Part shown: piece after piece, positions 32,317 through 42,337 of the stretch
Numbering within the stretch: the stretch's first letter is position 1
How the letters are laid out: the number at the start of each line of letters is the position of its first letter
Origin: Longimycelium tulufanense
GTDB lineage: Bacteria > Actinomycetota > Actinomycetes > Mycobacteriales > Pseudonocardiaceae
Assembly: GCF_014645795.1 (NCBI RefSeq)
Contig: NZ_BMMK01000012.1
Location: 68,118-132,117 of the forward strand
Direction: 5' to 3'
DNA: 64,000 nucleotides
Translations under genes and position numbers: made by a program
Notes under the pieces: model-generated
Databases searched by the model: none
What the model was told of the DNA's origin: nothing
Seen by the model: only the letters and a program-made list of their open reading frames with translations

Positions 32317-33741
32317 CTAGTCGACGCAGGGGATCCCGTCCACCTTGACGACCTCGCCCTCGGAGTCGGAGGTGGTGGGTCCCGCGACGGCCGCGTTGGG
32401 CTCGACGACTCCCGTGGTGTTCCCTCCGGGTGCGCCTGTGCCGGGTTGGAGTGCGGGGGCAGCGCCCGGTCCCTGTGTCGGTGCGGCCTTGTCACCCACC
32501 TTCTCGCCGAACGCCTCCCGCACGATCTTCCTGGTCTTGTCGGGATTGACGAGGTTGACGTCCTGACCATTGATCTTCGCGAAACCCTCGATGGGCAACG
32601 TTTCGAAGAACATGTTGCCCCCGCTGAGGTTCTGTGCCTGCCGGGCGAAGGACAGCAGGTCCCAGCCCCTGTCGATGACCACGTACTGCTTGGCCACGTC
32701 GAGGAGTCGCTGGAGGGTGGCTGGGTTGGTGAACGCGCCCTGGTCCCGGAGCTTGTGCGCCACGGAGGCGAGGAACGCCTGCTGACGGTGCGTGCGGTCG
32801 ATGTCGCCGTTGGTCAGCCCGTGCCGCTGCCGGACGAAGGCGAGCGCCTGCGCGCCGCCCAGGGTCTGCTTGCCGGCGGGGAAGTTCGCGCCCGAGAAGC
32901 TGTCGTGCACCGGGTTGTTGAGGCAGACCTCCACGCCGCCCAAGGCGGTGGCGAGCTGGTAGAAGCCGGCCAGGTTGACCTCGGCGAAGTGGTTGATGGG
33001 TACCCCGGTGAGGTTGCGCACCACGGTGAGGGTGGCCTTGCGGCCGGCCTCCCGGCCTTCCCGCTCCACTGTCGCCTGGTCCTCGACGCCCTGCGCCATC
33101 AGACGCTGTTCGGTCCGGAACTTCGCCAGTCCGTAGGCTTCCTTGATCTTCCGCTTTCCCTCGCCGGGGACGTCCACGTAGCTGTCGCGGGTGATGGAGA
33201 ACGCGCGTGCCTTGCCGCCGCCGGCGGGGACGTGGATGAGGATGAGGGTGTTGGTGTTGTAGCCGCCGTTGTCGCTGGTTCCGGCGTGCAGCTGGTCCAG
33301 GACCTCCCGGGGCAATGGTCGGCCCTGCTGGTCCCGCCGGCTGTCCAGACCGATGAGCAGGATGTTCATCGGCGCACCGGGCGCCGCGGCGGCGTCACCG
33401 AGCGCGTTGGACGTGAGGAGTCCGCGTTGGAGGTCGCGCAGCGTGGCCCAGGCGAATCCCGTGGTGGCCAGCACGGTGGTCGCCGCCAGGGCGGTCACGA
33501 TCTTCGCCGCGCGCCGGAACCCGCCCCGCCCGCGCCGGGCTGTCGCGCGACGAGGGGGCGCGGATCCGCGCGTAGACCGCGGTTCGGGGTGCCGCCGGAT
33601 GGTGCCGGAGACCGGTTGGTTCCACCGGTGCCGCCGGCCGTCCACCCGCCCGATGGGCCGGGTCACCTCGGTGTCGGGGTGTGGGAGTGGACGTGGCGGG
33701 ACCCGGTCGTGCTGCCGGGCTGGTCTCCAACCGTTCTCCAT
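32317..33741 (-). CDS. LytR-CpsA-Psr (LCP) family wall polymer ligase
   Basis: A 474-residue type II membrane protein: a basic cytosolic N-terminus, one membrane helix (about 80-100), the LCP domain (about 123-280), then a Pro/Gly-rich tail. LCP signatures are NILLIGLDSRRDQQGR, NTNTLILIHVP, AFSITRDSYVDVPGEGKRK (Arg and Asp of the active cleft) and ALAFVRQRHGLTNGDIDR. These enzymes attach lipid-linked polymers such as teichoic acids or arabinogalactan to peptidoglycan. The ATG at 33741 follows AGGAG and overlaps the upstream FtsW/RodA gene by 79 bases. A GTG at 33666 overlapping that gene's stop as GTGA is the alternative. Confidence 0.91.
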   Translation of the reverse strand: MENGWRPARQHDRVPPRPLPHPDTEVTRPIGRVDGRRHRWNQPVSGTIRRHPEPRSTRGSAPPRRATARRGRGGFRRAAKIVTALAATTVLATTGFAWATLRDLQRGLLTSNALGDAAAAPGAPMNILLIGLDSRRDQQGRPLPREVLDQLHAGTSDNGGYNTNTLILIHVPAGGGKARAFSITRDSYVDVPGEGKRKIKEAYGLAKFRTEQRLMAQGVEDQATVEREGREAGRKATLTVVRNLTGVPINHFAEVNLAGFYQLATALGGVEVCLNNPVHDSFSGANFPAGKQTLGGAQALAFVRQRHGLTNGDIDRTHRQQAFLASVAHKLRDQGAFTNPATLQRLLDVAKQYVVIDRGWDLLSFARQAQNLSGGNMFFETLPIEGFAKINGQDVNLVNPDKTRKIVREAFGEKVGDKAAPTQGPGAAPALQPGTGAPGGNTTGVVEPNAAVAGPTTSDSEGEVVKVDGIPCVD

Positions 33742-35168
33742 CTGGCACTCCTGCTCGGTCGGTGCATCAGGTGTGTTGCCGCCTCCTGGAGCGGGGCACG
33801 CTGGGGTGGCCGTTCCGGCGCTGGCCGGTGGGCGTTGTCGGAGGCGCGGACCAGCAGCGCGGCAACGAGGTAGCTGGCCATCAGCGAGGACCCGCCGTAG
33901 GACAGGAACGGCATGGGCATGCCGGTGAGGGGGATGAGGGTGGTGACGCCACCCACCACGACGAAGACCTGGAACCCCAGGGAGAAGGCGAGCCCGGTGA
34001 CCAGCAGTGTGGTGAAGTCGTCGCGGGACACGATCGCGGCACGCAGCCCCCTGGTCACCAGCACGAGGTAGAGCAGCAGTACGGCGGTGAGGCCGGCCAG
34101 TCCGAGCTCCTCACCGAGGGCGGCGGTGACGAAGTCGGTGCGGGCGAACGGGACCAGGTCCGGGCGTCCCAGGCCGAGCCCGGTTCCCAGCACCCCGCCG
34201 GTACCCATACCGAACAGGCCCTGGCCGATCTGGTAGCCGGCGCCGTCGTAGTGCGCGAACGGATCCGACCACGCCTCCACCCGGACCTGCACGTGGGCGA
34301 ACACGTGGTAGGCCACCACGCAGCAGAGGACGAAGACGCCGAGCGCCACGACGACCCAGCGCACCCGCTCGGTGGCGACGTAGAGCATCGCGAGCACGGT
34401 CCCGAAGAACAGCAGGGCGGTGCCGAGGTCCTTGCCCAGAGCGGCCACCCCGATGCACACCGCCCACACCCACAGCACCGGGGCGAGGTCCCGGGCCCTG
34501 GGGAACGTCATGCCCATCACCCGCCGGCCGACGGTGAGCAGCAGCTGCCGCTTGAGGGCGAGGAACGTCGCGACGAACACCAGGACCGCGACCTTGCCCA
34601 GCTCGGCGGGCTGGAGGAAGACCGGCCCCAGCTTCACCCACCGCTTGGCTCCGTTGACCTCGGACAACGCGCTGGGCAGCAGCACCGGCAACAGGACCAT
34701 GCCCAGCCCGAGAAGGCCGCAGACGAACCCGTAGCGGCGCAGCTGCCGCGGGGCGCGGACCCACGCCAGGATGAGGACGAAGATGAGCACCGAGGCAGCG
34801 GTGAAGGCGAGCTGCTTGGGTGCGTCGCCGGCCGGGATCGGCTGGCCCAGCCGGGCGGCCCGGTCCGCCACGCTGGCGTCGATGCGGGAGATCAGCACGA
34901 TGCCCAGGCCGTTGAGCAGGGCGATGCACGGCAGGAACAGCGGGTCGGCGTGCGGTGCCAGCAACCGGACCGCGACGTGCGCCATCAGGAACAGGCAGAG
35001 GAACCCGCCGGCCAGCTCCAGCGGTGCCGTGGACAGGCCCCGGCCAAGGTTGGCGTCGGTGAGCGCGAGCGCCCCCGCGACGACCACGCCGGCCAGCAGG
35101 ATGAGGGCCAGCTCGAGGCGACGGAACGCGGCCGGGCGGGACGCCGGCGGCGCGATCTCGTTCTCCAA
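33663..35168 (-). CDS. SEDS peptidoglycan polymerase, FtsW/RodA family
   Basis: A 501-residue polytopic membrane protein with about ten to twelve helices and SEDS signatures: ADPLFLPCIALLNGLGIVLI, VNGAKRWVKLGPVFLQPAEL, and near the C-terminus GGVTTLIPLTGMPMPFLSYGGSSL. SEDS proteins polymerise lipid II with a partner class B PBP. The TTG start at 35168 is favoured because a long GGGAGGGAAGGGAAG purine tract precedes it. The frame extends further upstream without such a site. It is followed by an overlapping LCP ligase gene, forming a small wall-assembly operon without the usual PBP, kinase or phosphatase genes, so it may be an accessory SEDS copy and not the core FtsW or RodA. Confidence 0.9.
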   Translation of the reverse strand: MENEIAPPASRPAAFRRLELALILLAGVVVAGALALTDANLGRGLSTAPLELAGGFLCLFLMAHVAVRLLAPHADPLFLPCIALLNGLGIVLISRIDASVADRAARLGQPIPAGDAPKQLAFTAASVLIFVLILAWVRAPRQLRRYGFVCGLLGLGMVLLPVLLPSALSEVNGAKRWVKLGPVFLQPAELGKVAVLVFVATFLALKRQLLLTVGRRVMGMTFPRARDLAPVLWVWAVCIGVAALGKDLGTALLFFGTVLAMLYVATERVRWVVVALGVFVLCCVVAYHVFAHVQVRVEAWSDPFAHYDGAGYQIGQGLFGMGTGGVLGTGLGLGRPDLVPFARTDFVTAALGEELGLAGLTAVLLLYLVLVTRGLRAAIVSRDDFTTLLVTGLAFSLGFQVFVVVGGVTTLIPLTGMPMPFLSYGGSSLMASYLVAALLVRASDNAHRPAPERPPQRAPLQEAATHLMHRPSRSARWRTVGDQPGSTTGSRHVHSHTPTPR

Positions 35169-35467
35169 GGCTTCCCTTCCCTCCCCAGCACACCGCCGGC
35201 ACACGGCGGCCCGTGCGCCCCTCCCCTCTCGACGTTCCGACGCCCGTCGGGCCCGCTCATCGGTCGATCGGGTGGAACCGGGACGACGCGGCTCGTCCAT
35301 TTGGTCATCCGATCGGGGGGCTGTGCTCCGAGGAGAGCGACGCCATACCGGCAAACCGGACGATCGACGCAACCAAACGCGACGAATGGGGACGTCATGT
35401 CACCCGTCTCAGCGATGTCGATCTAGGCTCGGAGGGGTACCCGGCTCGATCACGACTGGGAGGGGAC

Positions 35468-35830
35468 GTGTCGGTGCCCACCACCACGCCGCTGCGCGTG
35501 TTGTTCTGCCTGGGCGCGACCCAGGCTTTCTTCGACGCGCCGGACGAGGAGTCGGCGGCCGTGGCCGAGGCGCTGGAGCACGCCTTCGCCAACCTCACGA
35601 ACCGGTTCGGTGTGACGGTGCTCGGCACGCTCGACGACGACCGGGTCTCGGTGGGTGCCAACACCTCCTGGCCGTGGACCAGCTACGTGCTCGTCGACGC
35701 ACCGGATATGGACACCGTGGTCGCGATCTGTGACCTGGTGCGGGAAACACGCGTCGGCCAGCACCGGTTGTGGCGGTACGTACGGATCGAGGCCCGCATC
35801 GGCCGCCCGCTGTTCTTCGGCAACCGTTGA
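35468..35830 (+). CDS. IacB-like small conserved protein
   Basis: A 120-residue protein resembling IacB of the indole-3-acetate degradation cluster: RVLFCLGATQAFFDAPDEES at the start, GTLDDDRVSVG, SWPWTSYVLVDAPDMDTVVA, and a final RIEARIGRPLFFG. The biochemical role of IacB is not settled. Homologues occur widely in actinobacteria outside iac clusters, and no other iac genes are visible here. The GTG start at 35468 is preceded by GGGAGGGGAC. It is probably monocistronic, and a strong hairpin follows the convergent pair. Family similarity is fairly clear, function unknown. Confidence 0.72.
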   Translation: MSVPTTTPLRVLFCLGATQAFFDAPDEESAAVAEALEHAFANLTNRFGVTVLGTLDDDRVSVGANTSWPWTSYVLVDAPDMDTVVAICDLVRETRVGQHRLWRYVRIEARIGRPLFFGNR

Positions 35831-35925
35831 CACCGCCCGGACGCCCGCTCTGACGGATCAGGCAAATCACTCACTTCGCCCACGACAAGCTTCATCCTCG
35901 ATACCGCGCGGTCGGCGGACCACCA

Positions 35926-35963
35926 GGCCGGGGCCACTCGCCGGGTGACGGGTGGCCCCGGCC
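35926..35963. terminator. Bidirectional terminator hairpin
   Basis: GGCCGGGGCCAC (35926-35937) and GTGGCCCCGGCC (35952-35963) form a perfect 12-bp stem with a 14-base loop between the convergent IacB-like gene and the MFS gene, whose stop lies 5 bases away. Confidence 0.8.
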
Positions 35964-35967
35964 AAGG

Positions 35968-37248
35968 TCAGACGACGGGTGCTTTCGCCGTCACGTCCGC
36001 CGTGAGCCGTCCCGTGCGTTCCAGGAATGCCAGCGCACCTACACACGCAACACCGACAACGCCGAGCGTCAGCCACGGAAGGCCGGGCTGGCCCCAGTCC
36101 CGGGCCAGGTCGAGTGCACCGCCGGCGCCGAGGTTGCCCAGTGTGATCCCGAGACCGGACAGCGTGTTGTAGAGCCCGTAGTGGGTGGCGACCAGCCGGT
36201 TCCCGGAAAGAGTCACGATGGTGTCCATCTCGAACGGGTAGAGCACCAGCGTTCCCATGGTCAGGGTCAGGCCGCACAACACCACCGGCGCGAACGCGAT
36301 CACGGTGCCCCACCAGCCCGACGTGCCCACCTCCGGCAGCACCGCGGCCAGCCCCGGAGGAAGGAACGCCACGGACATCAGGCCCAAGCCCAACGCCATG
36401 GCGCGGGAGGGCGGAACCCGTTGCTTGAGCCAGGCGGTGAAACGCACCTGACACAGCACCGCAAGCAGTCCCGAGGTGGCGAACAACGCGGCCACACCCG
36501 CCGTCGCGCTCGTCTCGTTGCTGGCCAACCGGCGGATCTCCAGCGGCAGCGACAGATAGACCTGGAACTGCAGCACGTAGGAACCGATCATCACCAACGA
36601 GAACAACAGGAACGGACGATTGGTGAGCACCGCGCGCCATTCGGTCAGCACCCGCTCCGCCCGACCGGACTCCGCGCGGCGGGACGGCAGTTCCCTGGCC
36701 TGCAACACGGTCAGGCCGGCGAACACGATGGCGGCGACCCCCGCGGTGACACGGAAGTCCACATTGGTCAGTGCGACCCCGACGAGCGGGCCCACCAAGA
36801 TCCCGGTCTGGTAGAAGACGTTGAACAACGCGAACGCTTCCACCCGACGCTCCCCGGCATCGTGCGCAACGTAGGCGCGCACCGCCGGGTTGAACAACGC
36901 TCCGGCGAACCCGGTGGCCGCGGAGGCGACAACCAACGCCGGCAGCGAATCCACCACCGCCAGCAACCCGAACCCGGCCGTACGCAGGGCACAACCCGCG
37001 ACGATGAGCGGCTTGTAGCCGAACCGGTCGGCCAGGCTGCCACCGACGAGGAACATGCCCTGCTGCGACAGGTTGCGCACACCCAGCACGAGCCCCACCA
37101 ACCAGCCGGCGAGGCCGAGCCCGACGGAAAGATGATCCGCGAGGTAGGGCATCAACATGTAGAAGCCGAGGTTGATACCGAGCTGGTTGAGCAACAGCAA
37201 CCGGATCGCACGGTCGAACGACCGGTACTGGGTCAGCGTGGCCCTCAC
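35968..37248 (-). CDS. MFS transporter coupled to a PLP enzyme
   Basis: A 426-residue, twelve-helix MFS protein. Motif A appears as [15 protein letters not shown] near residue 63, and a long cytosolic linker after helix six includes [18 protein letters not shown]. The GTG start overlaps the TGA of the PLP gene as GTGA, with GGAGGGG before it, so the two are translationally coupled. Pairing with a cysteine-synthase-like enzyme suggests export of that enzyme's amino-acid product, or of a metabolite built from it, as siderophore exporters do beside SbnA-type enzymes. That link is inference. Confidence 0.88.
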   Translation of the reverse strand: MRATLTQYRSFDRAIRLLLLNQLGINLGFYMLMPYLADHLSVGLGLAGWLVGLVLGVRNLSQQGMFLVGGSLADRFGYKPLIVAGCALRTAGFGLLAVVDSLPALVVASAATGFAGALFNPAVRAYVAHDAGERRVEAFALFNVFYQTGILVGPLVGVALTNVDFRVTAGVAAIVFAGLTVLQARELPSRRAESGRAERVLTEWRAVLTNRPFLLFSLVMIGSYVLQFQVYLSLPLEIRRLASNETSATAGVAALFATSGLLAVLCQVRFTAWLKQRVPPSRAMALGLGLMSVAFLPPGLAAVLPEVGTSGWWGTVIAFAPVVLCGLTLTMGTLVLYPFEMDTIVTLSGNRLVATHYGLYNTLSGLGITLGNLGAGGALDLARDWGQPGLPWLTLGVVGVACVGALAFLERTGRLTADVTAKAPVV

Positions 37249-38396
37249 CGCTGCCCCTCCGCGACCGGATCCACAACCGTGCGGCACCGGGCCCATCGCC
37301 GCACCTCGGTGTGCAGTGGATGGTCGATCTCGTCGGGGTCCGCGGCCGGCTCGACGCCCAACAGCCCGTGTTCACCGGCGAAGTCGTCGTCGTAGACGGT
37401 GCCCAGGTAGCGGTGCGGCCCGTCCGGGAAGACCGCCGCGATGCGAACCTGTTGCGGGAGCGTGCGTGCCAGCCAGGACGCCACCAGGGCGACCGCGCCC
37501 ACACTCCAGCCACCGGAGGTGTAGTGGCTGGCGGCCAGCGTGCGGCAGGCCCACACCGCCTCGGCCGGAGCCACCCAGTGCACCTCGGAGAACAGCGGGT
37601 AGGCCACGTTGCGGGGATGGATGCTGCTTCCCAACCCGCGCATCAGCCGCGGCCTGGCGGGTTGGCCGAAGATGGTCGACCCCACCGTGTCCACGCCGAC
37701 CACCCGCAGGTCCGGGAAGAACTGGCGCAGGGTCGCGCCGACACCGGCCGAGTGCCCGCCGGTGCCCACGCTGCACACCAGGACGTCGATCCGGCCGAGC
37801 TGGGCGACCAGTTCGGTGGCCAGCCCGGCGTAGGCGGACACGTTGTCCGGGTTGTGGTACTGGTCCGGGCACCACGCGTCCGGCTCGGCGGCCAGCAGCT
37901 CGGCGACCCGGTCCCGCCGGGCCTGCTGCCAGCCGCCGACCGGGTGTGGTTCGGTCACCCGCTGCACGCCGGCCCCGTAGGCGGTGAGCAGGCCCTCGAC
38001 GGACGGCTCCAGTCCGGGGTCGGTGACCAGGTGCACCGGGTGCCGGTAGACCATGCCGGCCAGCGCCAGGCCCAGTCCCAGGGTGCCGCTGGTGGACTCC
38101 ACGATCGAGGCGCCCGGGCGCAGGTCGCCGCGTTCTCGGGCGCAGCGGACCATGTGCAGCCCCGGCCGGTCCTTCATCCCGCCCGGGTTGGCCCCCTCCA
38201 GCTTCGCCCAGAAGCCGCGTCCGGGCGGGCAGAGCGGCTCACCAACCCAGAGCACCGGCGTGTTGCCGACCAGTCCGGCCGGGGTGTCGCAGGCCGACCA
38301 CGCGGAGGGGACGAGGCGGGCGGGAGTGGTGAGCGGAATCGACGACCGGCCCCGCTCGACGGCGAGGGTGACAGCATTGACGGCGTCGCTGGTCAT
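37245..38396 (-). CDS. PLP-dependent cysteine synthase/cystathionine beta-synthase family enzyme
   Basis: A 383-residue fold-type II PLP enzyme. The PLP lysine lies in [17 protein letters not shown] (near residue 80). The substrate loop [13 protein letters not shown] follows, and the phosphate-binding glycine loop appears as [13 protein letters not shown]. The C-terminal ~110 residues are longer than CysK, with [14 protein letters not shown] and [17 protein letters not shown]. It may use O-acetyl- or O-phosphoserine, like the SbnA/CysK branch, to make cysteine or a diaminopropionate-type precursor. The TSG loop is one residue variant (STSGT) of the CysK form (TSGNT). The ATG at 38396 follows GAGGACGTCA. 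It heads a two-gene operon with an MFS transporter. Confidence 0.87.
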   Translation of the reverse strand: MTSDAVNAVTLAVERGRSSIPLTTPARLVPSAWSACDTPAGLVGNTPVLWVGEPLCPPGRGFWAKLEGANPGGMKDRPGLHMVRCARERGDLRPGASIVESTSGTLGLGLALAGMVYRHPVHLVTDPGLEPSVEGLLTAYGAGVQRVTEPHPVGGWQQARRDRVAELLAAEPDAWCPDQYHNPDNVSAYAGLATELVAQLGRIDVLVCSVGTGGHSAGVGATLRQFFPDLRVVGVDTVGSTIFGQPARPRLMRGLGSSIHPRNVAYPLFSEVHWVAPAEAVWACRTLAASHYTSGGWSVGAVALVASWLARTLPQQVRIAAVFPDGPHRYLGTVYDDDFAGEHGLLGVEPAADPDEIDHPLHTEVRRWARCRTVVDPVAEGQR

Positions 38397-38540
38397 TGAC
38401 GTCCTCACGATTGGTTCGGGCGCGCTCGTGCGCAAAGGAAGAGGTGAATGCGGGGAGCGGCGAATTGCGGCACGCAGGGTCACCGACCGCCGGGCGGCGA
38501 TCAGCTGTCGGGTGAAACACGTACCGCGGCCGAGAATGGT

Positions 38541-38936
38541 TCAGTTCCGCCACACGCACAGGACGCACTGCGGCCGTTTCTTGGCCGGTTTCTTCTCATC
38601 GGAAGCCGCACGAACCGAGCCGGGAACACCGGACTCGGCGGACACCACGAACGATTCGGCGCCGGGACCCGGCAACGGCGCGGACACCTCGCTGGAGGCG
38701 GTGCGGACCACGTCGCAACCCGTGTGCGCGTGCCCCTGCCGGTCCGGAAGATGCCTGCCGTGACAGTCGATATCGGCCGTCACCGACGCGGCGAGCGGTC
38801 GGGCGCCGGTGGCCACCCCGGGGTCGGGCACGGCGGCCAGGCAACTCAGCAGATGCCCCATGAGGAGCACCGCGAGTAACACAACCCGCACGTTGACCAC
38901 CACCGACACCAAAACAACAGGGTGTACCGTGAACAC
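38541..38936 (-). CDS. Small exported His/Cys-containing protein, unknown
   Basis: About 131 residues: a hydrophobic N-terminal segment (VVLLAVLLMGHLLSCLAAV), then a Pro/Ala/Ser-rich chain with CHGRHLPDRQGHAHTGCD in the middle and CVLCVWRN at the end. It has no recognised family, though small membrane-anchored His/Cys proteins of this kind occur in actinobacteria. Proximity to the copper operon makes metal binding conceivable but unproven. The start is uncertain (GTG 38936 used), since no good ribosome site is visible. Confidence that it is expressed is moderate. Confidence 0.5.
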   Translation of the reverse strand: MFTVHPVVLVSVVVNVRVVLLAVLLMGHLLSCLAAVPDPGVATGARPLAASVTADIDCHGRHLPDRQGHAHTGCDVVRTASSEVSAPLPGPGAESFVVSAESGVPGSVRAASDEKKPAKKRPQCVLCVWRN

Positions 38937-39181
38937 TAGCCGAAGAAGGAACCGATCTCGCGGCGAGACTAACAAGGTTCACCCGATTTGCGCTACCTCC
39001 AGTGGGGTAATAACGGTGGGTCACAATCCGGCGCCGAGTTCCTTCACGCCGGTTTCACCGCACATTCGACCCGCCGGCTCCGCTGCGTTTTTGTCGCCGA
39101 AGCCGCCGGGTCCGACGACGGGTGTCGACGGCACACAACCGCGCGCGATCAGCGCGTCCGTGGCATTGCGCACAAGGCGAA

Positions 39182-39224
39182 TTCGCCTCGACACCCCCAC
39201 CTGGGTGAGGGGTGTCGAGGCGAA
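39182..39224 (-). terminator. Terminator of the copper operon
   Basis: TTCGCCTCGACACCCC (39182-39197) and GGGGTGTCGAGGCGAA (39209-39224) form a perfect 16-bp stem with an 11-base loop, starting 5 bases after the copA stop on the minus strand. Confidence 0.88.
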
Positions 39225-39229
39225 CCCGG

Positions 39230-41488
39230 TCAGGCCGCGGCGCGGAAACTGCGCAGCCGCAAGCTGTTGCTCACCACGAAGAACGACGAGAAGGCCATGG
39301 CCGCGCCGGCGATCATCGGGTTGAGCAGGCCGAGGGCGGCCAGCGGCAGCGCCGCCACGTTGTAGGCGAAGGCCCAGAACAGGTTGCCCTTGATCGTGCC
39401 CAGGGTGCGGCGGGCCAGGCGGATCGCGTCGGCCGCGGCCCGTAGGTCACCCCGGACCAGGGTGAGGTCGGCGGCCTCGATCGCGACGTCGGTGCCGGTG
39501 CCCATGGCCAGGCCCAGGTCGGCCTGGGCCAGGGCCGCCGCGTCGTTGACGCCGTCGCCCACCATGGCCACCACCCGGTCCTGGGCCTGCAGCTGCCGGA
39601 CCACGTTCGCCTTGTCGGCGGGCAACACCTCCGGGATGACCTGGTCGATGCCCACCTGGGCGGCCACCGAGTGCGCCACCGCGGCGTTGTCCCCGGTGAG
39701 CAGAACCGGGGTGAGGCCCAGATCGCGGAGCATCCGGACCGCCTCGGCCGAGGTGGGCTTGACCGTGTCGGCGACGACCAGGACGCCACGCACGGCGCCG
39801 TCCCAGCCCACCACCACCGCGGTCCGGCCGGCTTGCTCGGCCGCCTGCCTGATCCGGTCGAGCGTGCGCGGCATCCGTGCTCCCGACCGCTCCAGCAGGG
39901 TGACCCGGCCGGCGATCACCGCGCGGCCGTCGACGATGCCGCGCACCCCGAGACCCTCGATGTTGCCGAATCCCGTGACCGGGGGCAGGGCCCCGACCCG
40001 TGCCGCGGCACCCTCGGCGATGGCGCGAGCGATCGGGTGCTCGGAGGCGTACTCCACCGCCCCGGCGAACCGAAGTACGTCGGCCACCTCGACCCCGTTG
40101 GCCGCGTGCACCTCGATCAGGGCCATCCGTCCGGTGGTGACGGTGCCGGTCTTGTCGAGCACGACCGTGTCCACCCGCCGGGTGGACTCCAACACCTCCG
40201 GCCCCTTGATGAGGATCCCCAGCTGCGCACCGCGACCGGTGCCCACCAGGAGCGCGGTCGGCGTGGCCAGGCCGAGGGCGCACGGGCAGGCGATGATCAG
40301 TACGGCCACCGCGGCGGTGAAGGCCTCAGCCGGGGTGCCGCCGAACACCAGCCAGCCGACGAGGGTGTGCAGCGCCAGGATGAGGACGGTCGGCACGAAC
40401 ACCGCGGAGATCCGGTCGGCCAGCCGCTGGACCGCGGCCTTGCCGTTCTGCGCCTGGGTCACCAGCTTGGTGATCTGCGCGAGCTGGGTGTCGGCGCCTA
40501 CCCGGGTGGCGCGCACGACCAGCCGGCCGCCGGCGTTGACGGTGGCGCCGACCACCTGGTCGCCCGGGCCGACCTCCACCGGTACCGACTCCCCGGTCAG
40601 CATGCTCATGTCGACCGCGGAACCGCCGTCAACGACCATGCCGTCGGTGGCGATCTTCTCGCCGGGCCGCACGACGAACACCTCCCCCACGGCCAGCTGG
40701 CCGATGGGGACCCGCTGTTCCCGGCCGTCCCGCAGCACGGCCACGTCCCTGGCGCCGAGCTCGAGCAGGGCCCGCAGCGCGGCACCGGCGCGCCGTTTGG
40801 CCCTGGCCTCGAAGTACCGACCCGCCAGGATGAAGGTGATCACCCCGGCGGCGACCTCCAGGTAGATGTTGCCGTCCCCGGACATCCGCCGGACGGTGAT
40901 CTCGAAGCCGTGGGTGAGGTCGGGCCGTCCGGCCGAGCCGAACACCAGGGCGTAGAAGGACCACAGGAACGCCGACAGCGTGCCCATGGTGATGAGGGTG
41001 TCCATGGTGGCGCTGCCGTGCCGGAGGTTGGCCCAGGTGGCGCGGTGGAACGGCAGGCCGCCCCAGAGCACCACCGGGCTGGCCAGCATCAGCGACACCC
41101 ACTGCCAGTACGGGAACTGCAGCGCCGGGATCATCGCCATGGCGATGACCGGCGCGGCGGCCACCACCGAGACGAGCAGCCGAAGACGCAAATCGGCGGT
41201 CTCGTCCCCGGGCACGGCCCCCTCGGCCGCATCGGAGTCCGCGGTCTGCCGGCGCGGGGTCGCGGTGTAGCCGGCGGCCTGCACCTGGGCCACCAGCTGA
41301 TCGGGGTCCATGCCGGCCGGGCACTCGATCTGGGCCGTCTCCGTGGCGTAGTTGACGGTCGCGGTGACCCCGTCGAGCTTGTTGAGCCTGCGTTCGATGC
41401 GTGCGGCGCAGGACGCGCACGTCATGCCGCCGATCGCCAGCTCGACCCGGCTGGGAATGCCGGCCCGCTCGTACAGCGCCGAGCTCAT
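39230..41488 (-). CDS. copA: Copper-translocating P1B-type ATPase CopA
   Basis: A 752-residue Cu(I)-exporting ATPase. An N-terminal heavy-metal-associated domain has GMTCASC (about 21-27). Eight membrane helices follow, with the ion-binding CPC in [11 protein letters not shown] (near 401). DKTGTVT (near 444) carries the phosphorylated Asp, with TGES in the actuator domain, SEHPIA in the nucleotide domain and [10 protein letters not shown] (near 643) completing the set. CPC plus the HMA domain specify copper or silver. It is the last gene of csoR-copZ-copA, 49 bases after copZ, and is followed by a strong terminator. Copper bound to CsoR should derepress the operon. Confidence 0.96.
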   Translation of the reverse strand: MSSALYERAGIPSRVELAIGGMTCASCAARIERRLNKLDGVTATVNYATETAQIECPAGMDPDQLVAQVQAAGYTATPRRQTADSDAAEGAVPGDETADLRLRLLVSVVAAAPVIAMAMIPALQFPYWQWVSLMLASPVVLWGGLPFHRATWANLRHGSATMDTLITMGTLSAFLWSFYALVFGSAGRPDLTHGFEITVRRMSGDGNIYLEVAAGVITFILAGRYFEARAKRRAGAALRALLELGARDVAVLRDGREQRVPIGQLAVGEVFVVRPGEKIATDGMVVDGGSAVDMSMLTGESVPVEVGPGDQVVGATVNAGGRLVVRATRVGADTQLAQITKLVTQAQNGKAAVQRLADRISAVFVPTVLILALHTLVGWLVFGGTPAEAFTAAVAVLIIACPCALGLATPTALLVGTGRGAQLGILIKGPEVLESTRRVDTVVLDKTGTVTTGRMALIEVHAANGVEVADVLRFAGAVEYASEHPIARAIAEGAAARVGALPPVTGFGNIEGLGVRGIVDGRAVIAGRVTLLERSGARMPRTLDRIRQAAEQAGRTAVVVGWDGAVRGVLVVADTVKPTSAEAVRMLRDLGLTPVLLTGDNAAVAHSVAAQVGIDQVIPEVLPADKANVVRQLQAQDRVVAMVGDGVNDAAALAQADLGLAMGTGTDVAIEAADLTLVRGDLRAAADAIRLARRTLGTIKGNLFWAFAYNVAALPLAALGLLNPMIAGAAMAFSSFFVVSNSLRLRSFRAAA

Positions 41489-41537
41489 GGCGTCCTCCTC
41501 GCTCTACTCCGGTGTCCGGACTCGGCGTCGGCGGGTG

Positions 41538-41750
41538 TCAGTTGACGCCGGTGAGCTCGTAGCCCGCCTCCTCGACCGCGACGCGGACGTCCTCCTCGCG
41601 CAACGGTTCCGCGCTGGTCACCGTCACCAGTCCGGCGGGGACGTCCACCGCGACCTCGGACACGCCGGCGATCTTGCCCAGCTCCTCGGTGACCGCGTTG
41701 GCGCAGTGCCCGCAGCTCATCCCGGTGACGGTGTAGGTGCTCTGGGACAT
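41538..41750 (-). CDS. copZ: Copper chaperone CopZ
   Basis: A 70-residue single heavy-metal-associated domain. It has GMSCGHCANAV with the two copper-binding cysteines (C13 and C16) and the expected ferredoxin-like pattern ending EEAGYELTGVN. It delivers cytosolic Cu(I) to CopA or CsoR. It is placed between csoR (33 bases upstream) and copA in one operon. An extra His between the cysteines (C-G-H-C) is common in actinobacterial copies. Confidence 0.95.
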   Translation of the reverse strand: MSQSTYTVTGMSCGHCANAVTEELGKIAGVSEVAVDVPAGLVTVTSAEPLREEDVRVAVEEAGYELTGVN

Positions 41751-41783
41751 CGGATCCTCTTTCTCCCTCGGTGGAACTTCCTG

Positions 41784-42065
41784 TCAGGAGCGGACGAGCC
41801 GGGCAATGGCCGCGCTGGCCTCGCGCACCTTGGCCTCGGCCCCCTCGCCGCCCTCCGCGACCGCCTGCGCGACGCAGTGCCGGAGGTGCTCGTCGAGCAG
41901 CCCCAACGACACCGCCTGCAATGCCTTTGTCGCCGCCGAGATCTGCGTCAGCACGTCGATGCAGTACTCGTCGTTCTCGATCATCCGCTGGAGACCGCGG
42001 ACCTGACCTTCGATGCGACGTAGCCGTTTGAGGTAGTCGTCCTTGTCAGCCGTGTAGCCGCGCAT
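41784..42065 (-). CDS. csoR: Copper-sensing repressor CsoR
   Basis: A 93-residue all-helical DUF156 regulator. The copper ligands C35 (DEYCIDVL), H60 and C64 (EHLRHC) occupy the same spacing as in Mycobacterium tuberculosis CsoR. The N-terminus YLKRLRRIEGQVRGLQRMI is family-typical. The apo-tetramer binds the operon promoter, and Cu(I) binding releases it. A fitting operator is seen 43 bases upstream. It is first gene of the copper operon, divergent from the hsp20 gene. Confidence 0.95.
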   Translation of the reverse strand: MRGYTADKDDYLKRLRRIEGQVRGLQRMIENDEYCIDVLTQISAATKALQAVSLGLLDEHLRHCVAQAVAEGGEGAEAKVREASAAIARLVRS

Positions 42066-42107
42066 TGCCGCCTCCCTAGCGCTTTCGGCGCTTCCCGTGC
42101 CCGACCT

Positions 42108-42130
42108 TATACCCTAGGGGGGTAGGGATA
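42108..42130. promoter_or_regulatory. CsoR-type operator
   Basis: TATACCCTAGGGGGGTAGGGATA has the imperfect dyad with A/T flanks and a G-run core typical of CsoR sites (TACCC...GGGTA type). It lies between csoR (start at 42065) and the divergent hsp20 gene, where a CsoR tetramer would block the csoR-copZ-copA promoter. Confidence 0.75.
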
Positions 42131-42337
42131 AGAGTGTCCTCGGTCACCTGTCGACGCGCTGGGCATGCCGCCCGGTTCGGGGAGGGTGCGCGACGTCTCG
42201 GAGGGCTCCTCCCGTCCGACGGCACGACGAGGGTGGGCCTGCTTAGCGCCGCGGGGGCCGGGGTAACCGGGGTTACGGGGCGCCGAGCCCCGGCGACGGC
42301 TCGCGCCCGACGGCAAGAGTTGAGGAGGGCCGACGCG

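Noticed and set aside
35468-35830. An indole-acetate degradation locus based on the IacB-like protein.
   Set aside because: No other iac genes are present; IacB homologues are widespread outside such loci.
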